Assembly: GCA_013812145.1 (NCBI GenBank)
Contig: JACCTY010000063.1
Location: forward strand, 1-43,929
Direction of reading: 5' to 3'
Length of the DNA stretch: 43,929 nt
Source: Geodermatophilaceae bacterium
Lineage (GTDB): Bacteria > Actinomycetota > Actinomycetes > Mycobacteriales > Geodermatophilaceae
Part shown: piece by piece, positions 16,731 to 25,359 of the stretch
Numbering within the stretch: the first letter of the stretch is position 1
Layout: each line of letters opens with the position of its first letter
Translations under genes and position numbers: made by a program
Notes under the pieces: generated by a model
Told to the model about the DNA's origin: nothing
Databases searched by the model: none
Seen by the model: the letters and a program-made list of their open reading frames with translations, nothing else

Positions 16731-17710
16731 GCCGCCTGCATCTTCACCTGGTCGTAGACCCAGCGGTATGTCTTCTCCAACCCGTCGGCCAGCGAGATCG
16801 ATGGCTCCCAGCCGTACCACTTCTGGATCGCGGTGTTGTCGCTGTTGCGTCCGCGGACGCCCTGCGGGGCGCCGAGGTCATGGGTACGTCGGCAGCGCAC
16901 ACCGGCGATGTCCTCGACGATGTCCACCAGCTGGTTGATGCTGACCAGTTCGGAGCTGCCGAGGTTGACCGGCTCGGCGTTATCGCCGGCCAGGATCAGC
17001 CGGCTGCCCTGCACGCAGTCGTCGATGTACATGAAACTCCGGGTCTGCTCACCGTCGCCCCAGATTTCGATCTCCTCGCGGCCGGTGATCGCGGCAAGGG
17101 CGACCTTGCGGCAGATCGCCGCCGGGGCCTTTTCTCGGCCACCGTCCCAGGTGCCTTGCGGCCCGTACACGTTGTGGTACCGGGCAACCCGGGTGGTGAA
17201 GTCGTAGTCCTCGAGGAAATGCCTGCACATCCGCTCGCTGAAGAGCTTCTCCCAGCCGTAACCGTCCTCGGGCTGCGCCGGATAGGCGTCCTCCTCGCGC
17301 AGCGCCGTGACGTGGGGATCGGTCTGCTTCTGTGCCGCATAGACACACGCGGAAGAGGAGTAGAAGTACCGGTCGACGCCGGCCTCCTTTGCGGCGAGCA
17401 GGACGTGGGTGCTGGTGAGAATCGACAGCATGCAGGCTGCCTTGTTCTTCTCGATAAAGCCCATACCGCCCATGTCGGCGGCCAAGTTGTAGACCTGTCC
17501 GGCGCCGTCGCAGGCTTGCTGCGCGGAGTCGAGAGCGGACAGATTCAAGACGAGATTCTCCGCGCCCGCATGGGTCTGATACCACTCATGCATCGGCTTG
17601 ACGTCGACGGAGCGGACGCTGTGCCCCTGAGTGAGAAGATCACCCACGAGATGTCCGCCTATGAACCCGCCGCCACCGGCCACCAGAACGTCCACCGTGC
17701 GTTGCGCCAT
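16727..17710 (-). CDS. GDP-mannose 3,5-epimerase homologue
   Basis: 327 residues from ATG 17710 with a GAGGGG site 7 bp upstream. It matches plant-type GDP-D-mannose 3,5-epimerase along its whole length: GGGGFIGGH (NAD loop), NLAADMGGMGFI (75-86), SSSACVY with Cys122, YGWEK (Tyr151, Lys155), GTWDGGREKAPAA with Lys194, WGDGEQTRSF and GVRGRNSDN. Tyr, Lys and the Cys/Lys pair used for epimerisation are all kept. The plant enzyme turns GDP-D-mannose into GDP-L-galactose (and GDP-L-gulose). Here it would supply an L-sugar donor for the polysaccharide. The exact product is inference; a 3- or 5-only epimerase is possible. It heads a two-gene unit with the glycosyltransferase. Confidence 0.88.
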   Translation of the reverse strand: MAQRTVDVLVAGGGGFIGGHLVGDLLTQGHSVRSVDVKPMHEWYQTHAGAENLVLNLSALDSAQQACDGAGQVYNLAADMGGMGFIEKNKAACMLSILTSTHVLLAAKEAGVDRYFYSSSACVYAAQKQTDPHVTALREEDAYPAQPEDGYGWEKLFSERMCRHFLEDYDFTTRVARYHNVYGPQGTWDGGREKAPAAICRKVALAAITGREEIEIWGDGEQTRSFMYIDDCVQGSRLILAGDNAEPVNLGSSELVSINQLVDIVEDIAGVRCRRTHDLGAPQGVRGRNSDNTAIQKWYGWEPSISLADGLEKTYRWVYDQVKMQAA

Positions 17711-17897
17711 GCTTGAACCCCTCGCATTGACAGATCCGATTTCGGGTCTCCGGGTACGCCGGTCCATGCGCTGAACCCGGGCAGTACGTGCCGCCGTGGC
17801 AGCGGCCACATCGTACCCGGTGCACGCTGCCGCGCGATGCGGTGTGTGAGCAACTGGCGGCTGTCGGTACTGTCCAGCCGAAGGGAGGTGGTCACGC

Positions 17898-19010
17898 GTG
17901 CCGGGCTTGCGTGGGCGGGTCCTGGTTCTCGGCCCACTGCCACCACCGGTGCATGGGGCGGCCGTGGTCACCAAAGGGATGCTCGACTGGCTGCGCGAAA
18001 ACGGCGGGTCGGTCAGCGTCGTCGACGCCTCGGTGAGCAGCCATGGCATCGGCTCTATCGCTAGTCGGTTCCGGGTTGCGACGTATCTGTTGGCCCGGTT
18101 GTGGTTCCACCTGGTCTGCTGCGTCCGGCTGGTCCGCCGGCCCGAGGCGCTCTACATCGGCGGTGCGGGCGGTTCCGGTCTGTACTTTCAGCTGATCCCC
18201 GTGCTGGTGGCCCGGCTGCTCCGCGTGCCGGTGGTATTCCACCACCACTCCAGCGCCTATCTTGCCGAGCACAGCAGGCCGATGGCCTGGCTTTGCCGCC
18301 TGACCGCCGCCAGCTCCACGCACATCGCCCTGAGCGCCAGCATGGCCGAGCAACTCCGCCAGCGTTACCTTCGACGCAGCAAGCGCCCTCGCATCCTGCC
18401 GCTCAGCAATGCGATCTTCGTCGCGGACGCCGGGCCGGCACACATTCGCGACGGATCGTCCCCCGTCCGCGTGGGCCACATCTCCAACCTGTCCTTCGAG
18501 AAGGGGCTCCAGGAGGTCGTGGACACTGCCACCGAACTCAGGGCGACCGGGCACGACTTCGAGCTGCACATCGCCGGCGCGGCACAGGATGAGCGAACCC
18601 AAGCGGCGTTGGACGCGCTGCTGGAACCACTGCGATCCGACCCTCGGATCACCGTGCACGGACCGCTGTACGGAGGCGCCCTGGCCGCGTTCTACGACAC
18701 GCTGGACCTGCTGCTGTTCCCGAGCAGCTACCGCCACGAAGCCGCGCCGCTGGTCGTTCTGGAGGCGGCGAGTCGGGCCGTGCCAGCGGTCGCTTACCCG
18801 ATTGGGTCGCTATCGGAGATACTCTTCGCCGACGAACTGCTCGCGGCGCCGGGGGCCTTCGCCGAACACGTAACCCACCTGGTCGGACGGTGGAAGGAGG
18901 TCGGCGCGGAGTTGTCGCGGGCGACCCTGGAGGGGTATCAGCGAAGTCGCGCCGCCGCCACCGAGCAGCGGGAGCAACTGTGGGTCGGCTATTTGGGTCG
19001 AGGAAGCTGA
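17898..19010 (+). CDS. glycosyltransferase, GT4-like
   Basis: 370 residues from GTG 17898 with a GGGAGG site 9 bp upstream. A GT-B enzyme with an N-terminal acceptor domain opening VLVLGPLPPPVHGAAVV, a HHHSSAYL loop and a C-terminal donor domain. The latter contains SNLSFEKGL, HIAGAAQDE and the E-x7-E-like region SYRHEAAPLVVLEAASRAVPAVAYPIG. A hydrophobic stretch near residues 60-80 may touch the membrane. It precedes the polymerase gene by 66 bp in the same direction and is divergent from the epimerase. Role: addition of a sugar to the lipid-linked repeat; linkage and sugar unknown. Confidence 0.88.
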   Translation: MPGLRGRVLVLGPLPPPVHGAAVVTKGMLDWLRENGGSVSVVDASVSSHGIGSIASRFRVATYLLARLWFHLVCCVRLVRRPEALYIGGAGGSGLYFQLIPVLVARLLRVPVVFHHHSSAYLAEHSRPMAWLCRLTAASSTHIALSASMAEQLRQRYLRRSKRPRILPLSNAIFVADAGPAHIRDGSSPVRVGHISNLSFEKGLQEVVDTATELRATGHDFELHIAGAAQDERTQAALDALLEPLRSDPRITVHGPLYGGALAAFYDTLDLLLFPSSYRHEAAPLVVLEAASRAVPAVAYPIGSLSEILFADELLAAPGAFAEHVTHLVGRWKEVGAELSRATLEGYQRSRAAATEQREQLWVGYLGRGS

Positions 19011-19076
19011 CCAGATGGCTTGTACGCTGTGTCTGCGATTCAATGAGTGGTTAGCGCAGACGGGGGGGACTCACCA

Positions 19077-20438
19077 GTGAGATTCCTCGGCGTGGCCTGC
19101 CTTGCCCTGCTCCCGCTGCAGTGGTTCGTGGTCGTCGGGTCCCCGGTCGGCGGGAACATCCGGGTCCATCAGCTCGGCGTGTTCGTCCTGACAATCATTG
19201 TGTTCCTCACATATGGCATGAAGCAGTCCGACGATGTCATCCACCGTTTCCGTGTTTTCCTGATCGCGAACGCGTACATGTACATCATCTGGGCGGCGGT
19301 CACGATGTACGGCGGTATGGTGCCGATCGATCCCATCCAAGAAATGGTCTACATGGTCATTTTCCTGGCGGTCGGTGTGTATTTCTATGTCGCGGCGCTA
19401 TCCCCCGACGTCAGATTTGTCGAGACGCTGCGGTGGACCGCCCCTGCCGCCCTCACCGTGCTAGTGGGCGGGCTCACCCTCGGGGCGGTCCAGAACAGAG
19501 TGGACATAGCCGCGGTGATCGCGCAAGCCATCGCCACGGGAGACCCGAATGTCATCGAGTTCGGGTTGTTCCGGCGGGTCTTCGGCGGTTTCGGATTCGA
19601 GTCCGATGAGGTCCGGGCCAACTTCCGACACGAGATCTTCGGCGGCTTGCTGCTTGCCATGTACGTCACCGGGTGGGCGCACTCCCGTGTGCCGTTTCAG
19701 CCCGGTCTGAAATCGTGGATCTACCGCGCCACGATGGTCGGCGGCGCTGGCATGCTCCTTCTTTCGCTGAGCCGCTCGATCATCATTGCGGCAGCGATGT
19801 GGCCGCTCATCCTCATCGCCCGGGCGCTGGTCACCGGCCGGGTCAGCCAGCGCAACCAGCTGACCGGAATCGTGGTTCTCATCGGGGCGGTCATGGTGGG
19901 CCTGGCCGGGGTCTGGGAGCTGCTCTACGAACGATTCTTCGAAGACACGAACTCCTACGACACGCGATCGAGCAACGTGGCGTTGTCATTCCAGACGATC
20001 CAGGAGAACTTCTGGCTGGGCAAGCCAGACCTGACCGGTGAGACCAGCGCACACAACTTCGTTCTGGACGCCTGGTCAGGCGCCGGCGTCTTCGTCGGCG
20101 TCCCGGCGCTGATCGTGTTCCTCTCGGTGGTCGCGCTGTGGGCGTCCATGCTGCTGCGGATCAGCACCATGCCCGACGAACTGCTGCCGATCACCGCCGC
20201 TCTTGCGCTGCCGACGATCCGGATGCTCACCCAGGGCGGCGGTCTGCTGGCCATCGTGGAGTGGGTGACACTGGGATTCGTCGCCGGCGTTCTGGTGGCG
20301 GCCTACCGCACCGCCGAGAAGGGACGAGCGGCGGACAGCGCTCACGTCGCGGCGGCGCGGGCCGCGCGGAACAATGCCGCCAGGAGCAGTCCGGCGCTCG
20401 CGGCCAGGCGGGCCGGTACCGGTCAGATTGTCGAGTAG
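19077..20438 (+). CDS. O-antigen ligase/polymerase-like membrane protein (Wzy candidate)
   Basis: About 453 residues from GTG 19077, chosen for the G-run 8 bp upstream; GTG 19047 is an in-frame alternative. It is highly hydrophobic with roughly ten or more membrane helices and a large loop in the C-terminal half. This loop contains RSSNVALSFQTIQENFWLGKPDLTGETSAHN split by polar residues, where Wzy/WaaL proteins carry the NxFL...SAHN(x)fl motif. The arginine-containing LSRS segment after the sixth or so helix also fits. Wzy polymerises flipped repeat units at the outer face. Its last 16 bp overlap the tail of the convergent sulfotransferase gene. Confidence 0.85.
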   Translation: MRFLGVACLALLPLQWFVVVGSPVGGNIRVHQLGVFVLTIIVFLTYGMKQSDDVIHRFRVFLIANAYMYIIWAAVTMYGGMVPIDPIQEMVYMVIFLAVGVYFYVAALSPDVRFVETLRWTAPAALTVLVGGLTLGAVQNRVDIAAVIAQAIATGDPNVIEFGLFRRVFGGFGFESDEVRANFRHEIFGGLLLAMYVTGWAHSRVPFQPGLKSWIYRATMVGGAGMLLLSLSRSIIIAAAMWPLILIARALVTGRVSQRNQLTGIVVLIGAVMVGLAGVWELLYERFFEDTNSYDTRSSNVALSFQTIQENFWLGKPDLTGETSAHNFVLDAWSGAGVFVGVPALIVFLSVVALWASMLLRISTMPDELLPITAALALPTIRMLTQGGGLLAIVEWVTLGFVAGVLVAAYRTAEKGRAADSAHVAAARAARNNAARSSPALAARRAGTGQIVE

Positions 20439-21292
20439 CCCAGCCGGCGCATTTGCTGCTCGCACATGTCATTGACGAGTTCCACGTGACGCGGAGCAAG
20501 CTCCTGTCGCCAGCTGTCGATCTGGCCGCGGCGGAAGGTGGCGCTCTTGGGGGAATACACCGATCCGGCTACCCGGCCGACTTCCTCATCTCCGGCAGGC
20601 AGCCCGAGGAAGCGCAGGACGTCCGAGACGACAGTGCGTTGCTGCTGATCCGACCCGCCGCCCTGCGAACCGACCAGATCCTCGTAGCGCACCACGCACA
20701 CTCCCGGCTCGGAGAGCCAAGGTATGTATCGATCCAGTCGCTGCGTGATGCCGGGGATCCCGGGGCCGTCATCGGTCGACGGAATGCCGACGACGACGGC
20801 GTGGATGCGGTCGTCGAGGTCGGGATACTCCCGGAGAACGCGAGCGTGCAGGGGGTGCCGCTCGTTCGAATGCAGGTAATTCGCCGCGGACAGCACGATC
20901 GCTCGCGGGTCGCGGATGCTGAGGATCGTTCGGCACCCGGCCTCGGCCAGGACGGCGGCGATATCGGGCTGATGGCGGATGTGGCCGGTCATGTACTGCG
21001 ACGGACGCAGCCGGCGCACCAACGACCGCAGCTCACGCAGGCTCTGCTCGTTCGAGCCCCCGGGCCGGTCCGCCCCGGTGTAGGCGAAATGCGTGCCGGC
21101 GAAGCGCATCCCCGCCACGGAGTCCAGCAACGACATCAGGACGTGGGTGCCGGCCTTGGGGATGCTGTTGGCGAGGACTGTGGGGCCGGTCCCGGCCGGG
21201 CGCAGCCGGGTGTACAGCCGGTATCCGGCAATGCCGATCGGGCGCAACCGCGGGTTGCTGCGGACGCGGCGGGCAAGCTTGCTGGTCAGCAT
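20423..21292 (-). CDS. sulfotransferase (Sulfotransfer_1-like)
   Basis: 289 residues; its ATG shares one base with the BY-kinase stop (TGATG), so translation is probably coupled. The 5'-phosphosulfate loop is NSIPKAGTH (42-50); the usual PKSGTT has His in place of the last Thr. ILSIRDPRAIVLS (123-135) is the 3'-phosphate site. The C-terminal SATFRRGQIDSW resembles the RKGxxGDW motif of cytosolic-type sulfotransferases, so this belongs to a different subfamily from those at 1-803 and 6586. It probably sulfates a sugar hydroxyl of the repeat unit or polymer. Acceptor not readable. Confidence 0.88.
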   Translation of the reverse strand: MLTSKLARRVRSNPRLRPIGIAGYRLYTRLRPAGTGPTVLANSIPKAGTHVLMSLLDSVAGMRFAGTHFAYTGADRPGGSNEQSLRELRSLVRRLRPSQYMTGHIRHQPDIAAVLAEAGCRTILSIRDPRAIVLSAANYLHSNERHPLHARVLREYPDLDDRIHAVVVGIPSTDDGPGIPGITQRLDRYIPWLSEPGVCVVRYEDLVGSQGGGSDQQQRTVVSDVLRFLGLPAGDEEVGRVAGSVYSPKSATFRRGQIDSWRQELAPRHVELVNDMCEQQMRRLGYSTI

Positions 21293-22986
21293 CAGGTGTC
21301 GGCGCTGGCGCTGCGACCGCTTCTGCTCGCGCCGGCGGTCGCATCCTCGCTACCAGGCCGGGACGGTGAACTGTCGGCCGCGACCGACTCGTCCTTGGTC
21401 AACTTCGGGGAGGTCGACGTGGACTCCACCGTGGCGGGTAGGCCCCCCTTGGCGTCCGCAGCGGTGTCGGCAGTGGCCTTCCAGCCGCCACTGCCCGTGT
21501 CGGCGGTCGTCCGCCCACGGCTGCGGCTCCCGCGCTTGCGGCCCTTGGCCACCCGCGGGTCCAGGTCACGCGGGGCGTTGGACTCGGCCTCGTACCCGTA
21601 CCCGTAGCCGTACCCGTACCCGTAGGCCTGGGCGCCCTTGAGGACCACCATGTTGAGCACGGTTCCGATCAGCCGGGCGTCGATGGCCTGCAGGCTTTCC
21701 GCCGCCGTACGGAGGATTTCGCGCTTGGTCGATCCATATCGGGTGACGATGACGGCGCCGTCGGCGAGCACCGACAGCACGGCTGCGTCAGTGACCGGCA
21801 GCAGCGGCGGGGCGTCGATGATGACGTAGTCGTTCTTCTCGCGCAGCTCGGCCAGCACGTGACCCATCTGCGCCGAGCCCAGCAGCTCGCTCGGGTTCGG
21901 CGGGTGGGGTCCGGCGGCTAGCACGGTGAGTTTGCCGTCCCGCCACGGCTGCAGCACCTCGGACAGCTCGGCGTTTCCGACCAGCACGTTCGTCAGGCCG
22001 ACGCCGCTGACCAGGCGCATGTAGCGGGTCACCCGGGGACGCCGCAGGTCCGCCTCGACCAGCACCACCCGGTTTCCGGAGTGCGCGAGCACGAGCGCCA
22101 GGTTGATCGCCGTGGTCGACTTGCCCTCGCCGCTGACCGAACTGGTCACCACCATGACCCGCGGCGGATCGTCGACACTCACGAACTGCAGACTGGTCCG
22201 GATCTGGCGGTAGGACTCACCGGTGCGGGAGTTCGCTGAATAGTCGGTGGTGAGCGGGTGCTCGGGGATCGACGGGTCGAAGAGCACACCCCCGAGGACG
22301 GCGGCGTTGGTGACCTCCTCGACCTGCTTGCCGGTCTTGACGGTGTTGTCGAGCAGGTGGCGCAGCAGGGCGATCAGGATGCCCAGCAAGAGTCCGAGGG
22401 CCGCTCCGAGCGCCAGGTTGTTCGTGGTGGACGGCGCCACCGGGGCGCCGGGCAGGGTGGCGGTCTCCACCCGGCTGGCCTTGACCGGCGCGGTGGGGGT
22501 CGTCGTGATCTGCTCGCCGGTTTCGGTGGTGAGTGTGCTCTCCGCGGGCGTCTCGATCTCTTTCACCAGGATGACGAATTCCCCGGCCACCGCGTTCGCC
22601 AGCAGCTGGGCGCGAACCGGCGACTCGTCGGTGACGGTGGCGTCCAGGATGGAGATGTCCGCGATGAACTCGGTGGAGATGGAGCCGGCGAGTTCGGCCG
22701 GTGTCATGTCGACGCCGGTCGTGTTGATGACCCGTTGGGCAAGGTTGCGGCCGGTCAGTAGTTTGGCGTACGTCGGCACCCGGTTCGCGGCTATGGTGTC
22801 GGCCTGCACGTTAGCGGTCTCGGTCGGGCTGGACCCGGAGGTCGAGATGAACACGCTGGACGTGGCGGCGTACACCGGAGTGGTGGTGAGGGTGAGCGCG
22901 CCTCCGACTGCCACTCCGAGGAGCAGGCAGACCCAGACCGCCCTCCAATGCACCCGAAGCGCGTGTAGGTACTGGCGAAGATCCAC
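21292..22986 (-). CDS. Wzz/BY-kinase chain-length regulator and tyrosine autokinase
   Basis: 564 residues. A Wzz domain with membrane helices near 17-35 and 190-208 flanks an outer loop. It is followed by a cytoplasmic BY-kinase domain with Walker A VSGEGKST (284-291), Walker A' VLVEADLRRP (308-317) and Walker B YVIIDAPP (387-394). The kinase helps control export and length of polysaccharides by cycles of tyrosine phosphorylation. The tyrosine cluster is unusually regular: six Tyr alternating with Gly at 455-465. About 100 Ser/Thr/Ala-rich residues follow, which most BY-kinases lack. The LMW phosphatase at 5810 is the likely partner. It overlaps the sulfotransferase gene by 1 bp. Confidence 0.95.
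   Translation of the reverse strand: MDLRQYLHALRVHWRAVWVCLLLGVAVGGALTLTTTPVYAATSSVFISTSGSSPTETANVQADTIAANRVPTYAKLLTGRNLAQRVINTTGVDMTPAELAGSISTEFIADISILDATVTDESPVRAQLLANAVAGEFVILVKEIETPAESTLTTETGEQITTTPTAPVKASRVETATLPGAPVAPSTTNNLALGAALGLLLGILIALLRHLLDNTVKTGKQVEEVTNAAVLGGVLFDPSIPEHPLTTDYSANSRTGESYRQIRTSLQFVSVDDPPRVMVVTSSVSGEGKSTTAINLALVLAHSGNRVVLVEADLRRPRVTRYMRLVSGVGLTNVLVGNAELSEVLQPWRDGKLTVLAAGPHPPNPSELLGSAQMGHVLAELREKNDYVIIDAPPLLPVTDAAVLSVLADGAVIVTRYGSTKREILRTAAESLQAIDARLIGTVLNMVVLKGAQAYGYGYGYGYGYEAESNAPRDLDPRVAKGRKRGSRSRGRTTADTGSGGWKATADTAADAKGGLPATVESTSTSPKLTKDESVAADSSPSRPGSEDATAGASRSGRSASADT
21592..21624 (-). repeat. hexanucleotide (Tyr-Gly) coding repeat in the BY-kinase tail
   Basis: Six TAC codons alternate with GGG or GGC codons, with a period of 6 bp, encoding residues 455-465. 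Gain or loss of a unit would change the number of tyrosines without shifting the frame. Confidence 0.9.
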
Positions 22987-23126
22987 TCAGTGTCACCCGT
23001 CCTGTGTTGCGCTGCCTCCCAGCGCCGCTGACAACCCTAGCCGATGATCCAGCGCAGTTTGTGCTCCCCCGGCTGCAGTGCGTGACGAGGCGAGAACGCG
23101 CCGCAATCACCCACGGGGGCGACTGC

Positions 23127-24515
23127 TCACGGCGATTCGTCGAATGCCGCGAGCAACTCCTTGCGTTCCTGCCGCGCCTGCGCACGCTTTCGACGGCGTT
23201 TCAGCAGCATCCGGATGGTTCCCACCGGCTCCAGCGCCGGCAGGGCCATCCAGAAGAATGCCCGGGTGCGGCGGGCGACGAGCGCACCGAGGAAGAACAC
23301 CCACAGGTAGGCGATGAAGCTGCTGATCGCGGCACCGACCGCACCGTATTTCGGCAGCAGCGCAAAGTTCACGCCGATGCTCAGCACGGCCCCGATAACG
23401 TTTCGCACGATTGCTTCCCGGTACCAGCGCTCCCAGTTCGTCATGAACTGCAGAAGCCCGCCGATACAGACGAATGGGGTGGACAACGCCAGCAGGACGA
23501 TGACCAGCCTGGTGTCCTCGAAACCGGGCCCGAGCAGGACCGGGGCCAGCGGAGCCATGATGAACACCAAGGCGAGGGTGAGCAGGTAGCCCAGCAGCAC
23601 CAGCACCCGGGTCACCGCGATGAGTTCGGTCTGGTACCGCTCGGGGTCCCGGTTCTTGAGCTTGAGCAACCGCGGCGCGACGGAGATGAACAGCGCCAGC
23701 AGCGCGAACCGCGGCGCCTCGGCCATGCTGGAGGCGACCGCGAACAGACCGGCCTCGGACAGGCCGGACAGCCATCCGACCATCGCCTGATCCAGGCGCA
23801 GGTAGATCAGGGCGCTGCTCGAGGTGATCAGCAGCGGCGCGAACTCCTTGAGGGTGGCACCCACGCGGCTGGACTCCAGCACCCAGTGGTCGCGATCGGA
23901 CATCCGCCGATAGGCGATCCACAGTCCGATGCCGACCAGTGCCGCCTCGATCACGTACGTCCAGGCCACCGCGACGATGCCGTAGCCGAGCAGTGGCAGC
24001 GCCACCCTGGCGGCGCCGGTGAGCAGCAGGGCGGCAATCCGGATCAGCACCGCGGGCCGGCTCTGCAGCTCCATCTTGAACCAGGCATCGACGACGTTGA
24101 GGGGCCGCAGCAGGGCGGACCCGACGACGATGAGGATGACAACGCCGGTGGTGCTCCCGAACCCCATGGTCGCGCCGATCACCGCGGCCATCAGGAGGTA
24201 GAACAGGCTGGTCACGATGCCGACGGAGGCCGCCGATGCGGCGTACAGACGGCCGGCCTCCGCCGGCTTGGCGATGACGTCGCGGAGCAGGCACTGCACC
24301 GCGGGGTTGATCACCGATCCGACCAGGAGCAGAAACGCCAGGCCGATCGCCAAACTGCCGAGGTCTTCCTTGCCCAGGGCCCTGGCGACCACGATGCTGA
24401 CGACGAACGCCACGCCGAGGTGCACCACCCGTTCGAAAACGAGCCAGACCGCGTTCTTGCCCGACTTTCGGGTGCCGGCGAGCGCTGGGCTGGGCTCGGG
24501 AAGTGCTTCGGTCAC
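23127..24515 (-). CDS. polysaccharide flippase (Wzx-like, MOP superfamily)
   Basis: 462 residues with about twelve to fourteen predicted membrane helices, opening with GKNAVWLVFERVVHLG, where Wzx proteins have their first helix and its conserved basic residues. The blocks ARALGKEDLG, YLRLDQAMVGWL and the later LPKYGAVGAAISS are characteristic of the polysaccharide biosynthesis branch of the MOP (MATE-like) exporters. The protein would flip the undecaprenyl-linked repeat unit across the membrane for polymerisation. The frame begins at GTG 24515. A 140-bp gap downstream separates it from the BY-kinase gene; upstream the acyltransferase ends 11 bp away. Confidence 0.92.
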   Translation of the reverse strand: MTEALPEPSPALAGTRKSGKNAVWLVFERVVHLGVAFVVSIVVARALGKEDLGSLAIGLAFLLLVGSVINPAVQCLLRDVIAKPAEAGRLYAASAASVGIVTSLFYLLMAAVIGATMGFGSTTGVVILIVVGSALLRPLNVVDAWFKMELQSRPAVLIRIAALLLTGAARVALPLLGYGIVAVAWTYVIEAALVGIGLWIAYRRMSDRDHWVLESSRVGATLKEFAPLLITSSSALIYLRLDQAMVGWLSGLSEAGLFAVASSMAEAPRFALLALFISVAPRLLKLKNRDPERYQTELIAVTRVLVLLGYLLTLALVFIMAPLAPVLLGPGFEDTRLVIVLLALSTPFVCIGGLLQFMTNWERWYREAIVRNVIGAVLSIGVNFALLPKYGAVGAAISSFIAYLWVFFLGALVARRTRAFFWMALPALEPVGTIRMLLKRRRKRAQARQERKELLAAFDESP

Positions 24516-24526
24516 GGGAGCGGTGA

Positions 24527-25252
24527 CTAGCGGTTCTTCAGTACACGCGGGTTCGGTAGCGAGTGTGCCGGCGTCCGCGTCCGCGTGCCGTCCTCGGAGT
24601 AGTCAAAGGCCACCCAGTCGCTGATGTCCGGGCGAACGACCTTCGCCGGCACTCCGGCGTACAACGCGTGCGGCGCTGTTGCGCCCGGCATCAGAACGGC
24701 ACCCATCGCGAGGACGGACCGTTCCGGCAGGGTGGCTCCGACGGCCATGATGCACGACGAGGCGACGAACGAACTCTCCTCCATCCTCGTCACAGCACAC
24801 GCCATGACGTGACGTTTCGGGTCGTAGGAGTGCGACATCATGGTGATGCTGCGCCCGGCCAGGCCCGACCAGTCACTGATCACGATGCCGCCGGAGGCGT
24901 CTAGGTTGTGCCGGCGGGTGATCAGGCAGCTCTTGCCGATCGAGAAGACGCCGACATGTTCAGGATCGGCCTCCGGGGAACTGCGGAACTTCGGGTTCGC
25001 CCAGATGAAGTTCCACGGCCCGATCAGTGTGTAGGAGCCAACCCGCGCACCGCGGAGGTTCTTGAACACGTTCCCGATGGAGATCCGGGCGTCTGAGTCC
25101 ACCTGCATCCGGCCGACGTTGAAAATGACCACGGGATCGATCACCGCCGACTTGTGCACGTCGTGTCCCAGGGCATTGAGAAGCTTGTTCTTTGTCGTGG
25201 AGGCAGGCAGCACTCCGACAATGAGCACCAGGACCGCTCTGAGCCGGCGCAT
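24527..25252 (-). CDS. hexapeptide-repeat (LbetaH) acyltransferase
   Basis: 241 residues from ATG 25252, chosen for its GGAGG site 7 bp upstream. After a short hydrophobic N-terminus come imperfect hexapeptide repeats, as in VGVFSIGKSCLITRRHNLDAS, and a block ending AMGAVLMPGATAPHALYAGVPAKVV, the left-handed beta-helix signature of CoA-dependent O-acetyltransferases. The His in RRHNLD or in SHSYDP is the likely catalytic base. Located between flippase and sulfotransferase genes, it probably decorates the polysaccharide with acetyl groups. A short loss of glycine-hexads in the middle makes family assignment approximate. Confidence 0.82.
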   Translation of the reverse strand: MRRLRAVLVLIVGVLPASTTKNKLLNALGHDVHKSAVIDPVVIFNVGRMQVDSDARISIGNVFKNLRGARVGSYTLIGPWNFIWANPKFRSSPEADPEHVGVFSIGKSCLITRRHNLDASGGIVISDWSGLAGRSITMMSHSYDPKRHVMACAVTRMEESSFVASSCIMAVGATLPERSVLAMGAVLMPGATAPHALYAGVPAKVVRPDISDWVAFDYSEDGTRTRTPAHSLPNPRVLKNR

Positions 25253-25359
25253 CTGTGTACCTCCGCACTGCTGCTGGAATGGCCGACGGCACCGATGGTG
25301 CCGGCGGATCGTGCGCCAGCATAGTCGGCGGTTCCCCGAACGGAGGTCGGTCCCCGGCG

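Noticed and set aside
23004-24530. 508-residue open frame antisense to the flippase
   Set aside because: The product is Gln/Asp/Gly-rich, as expected for the complement of a GC-rich membrane protein gene; the opposite strand encodes a convincing Wzx.
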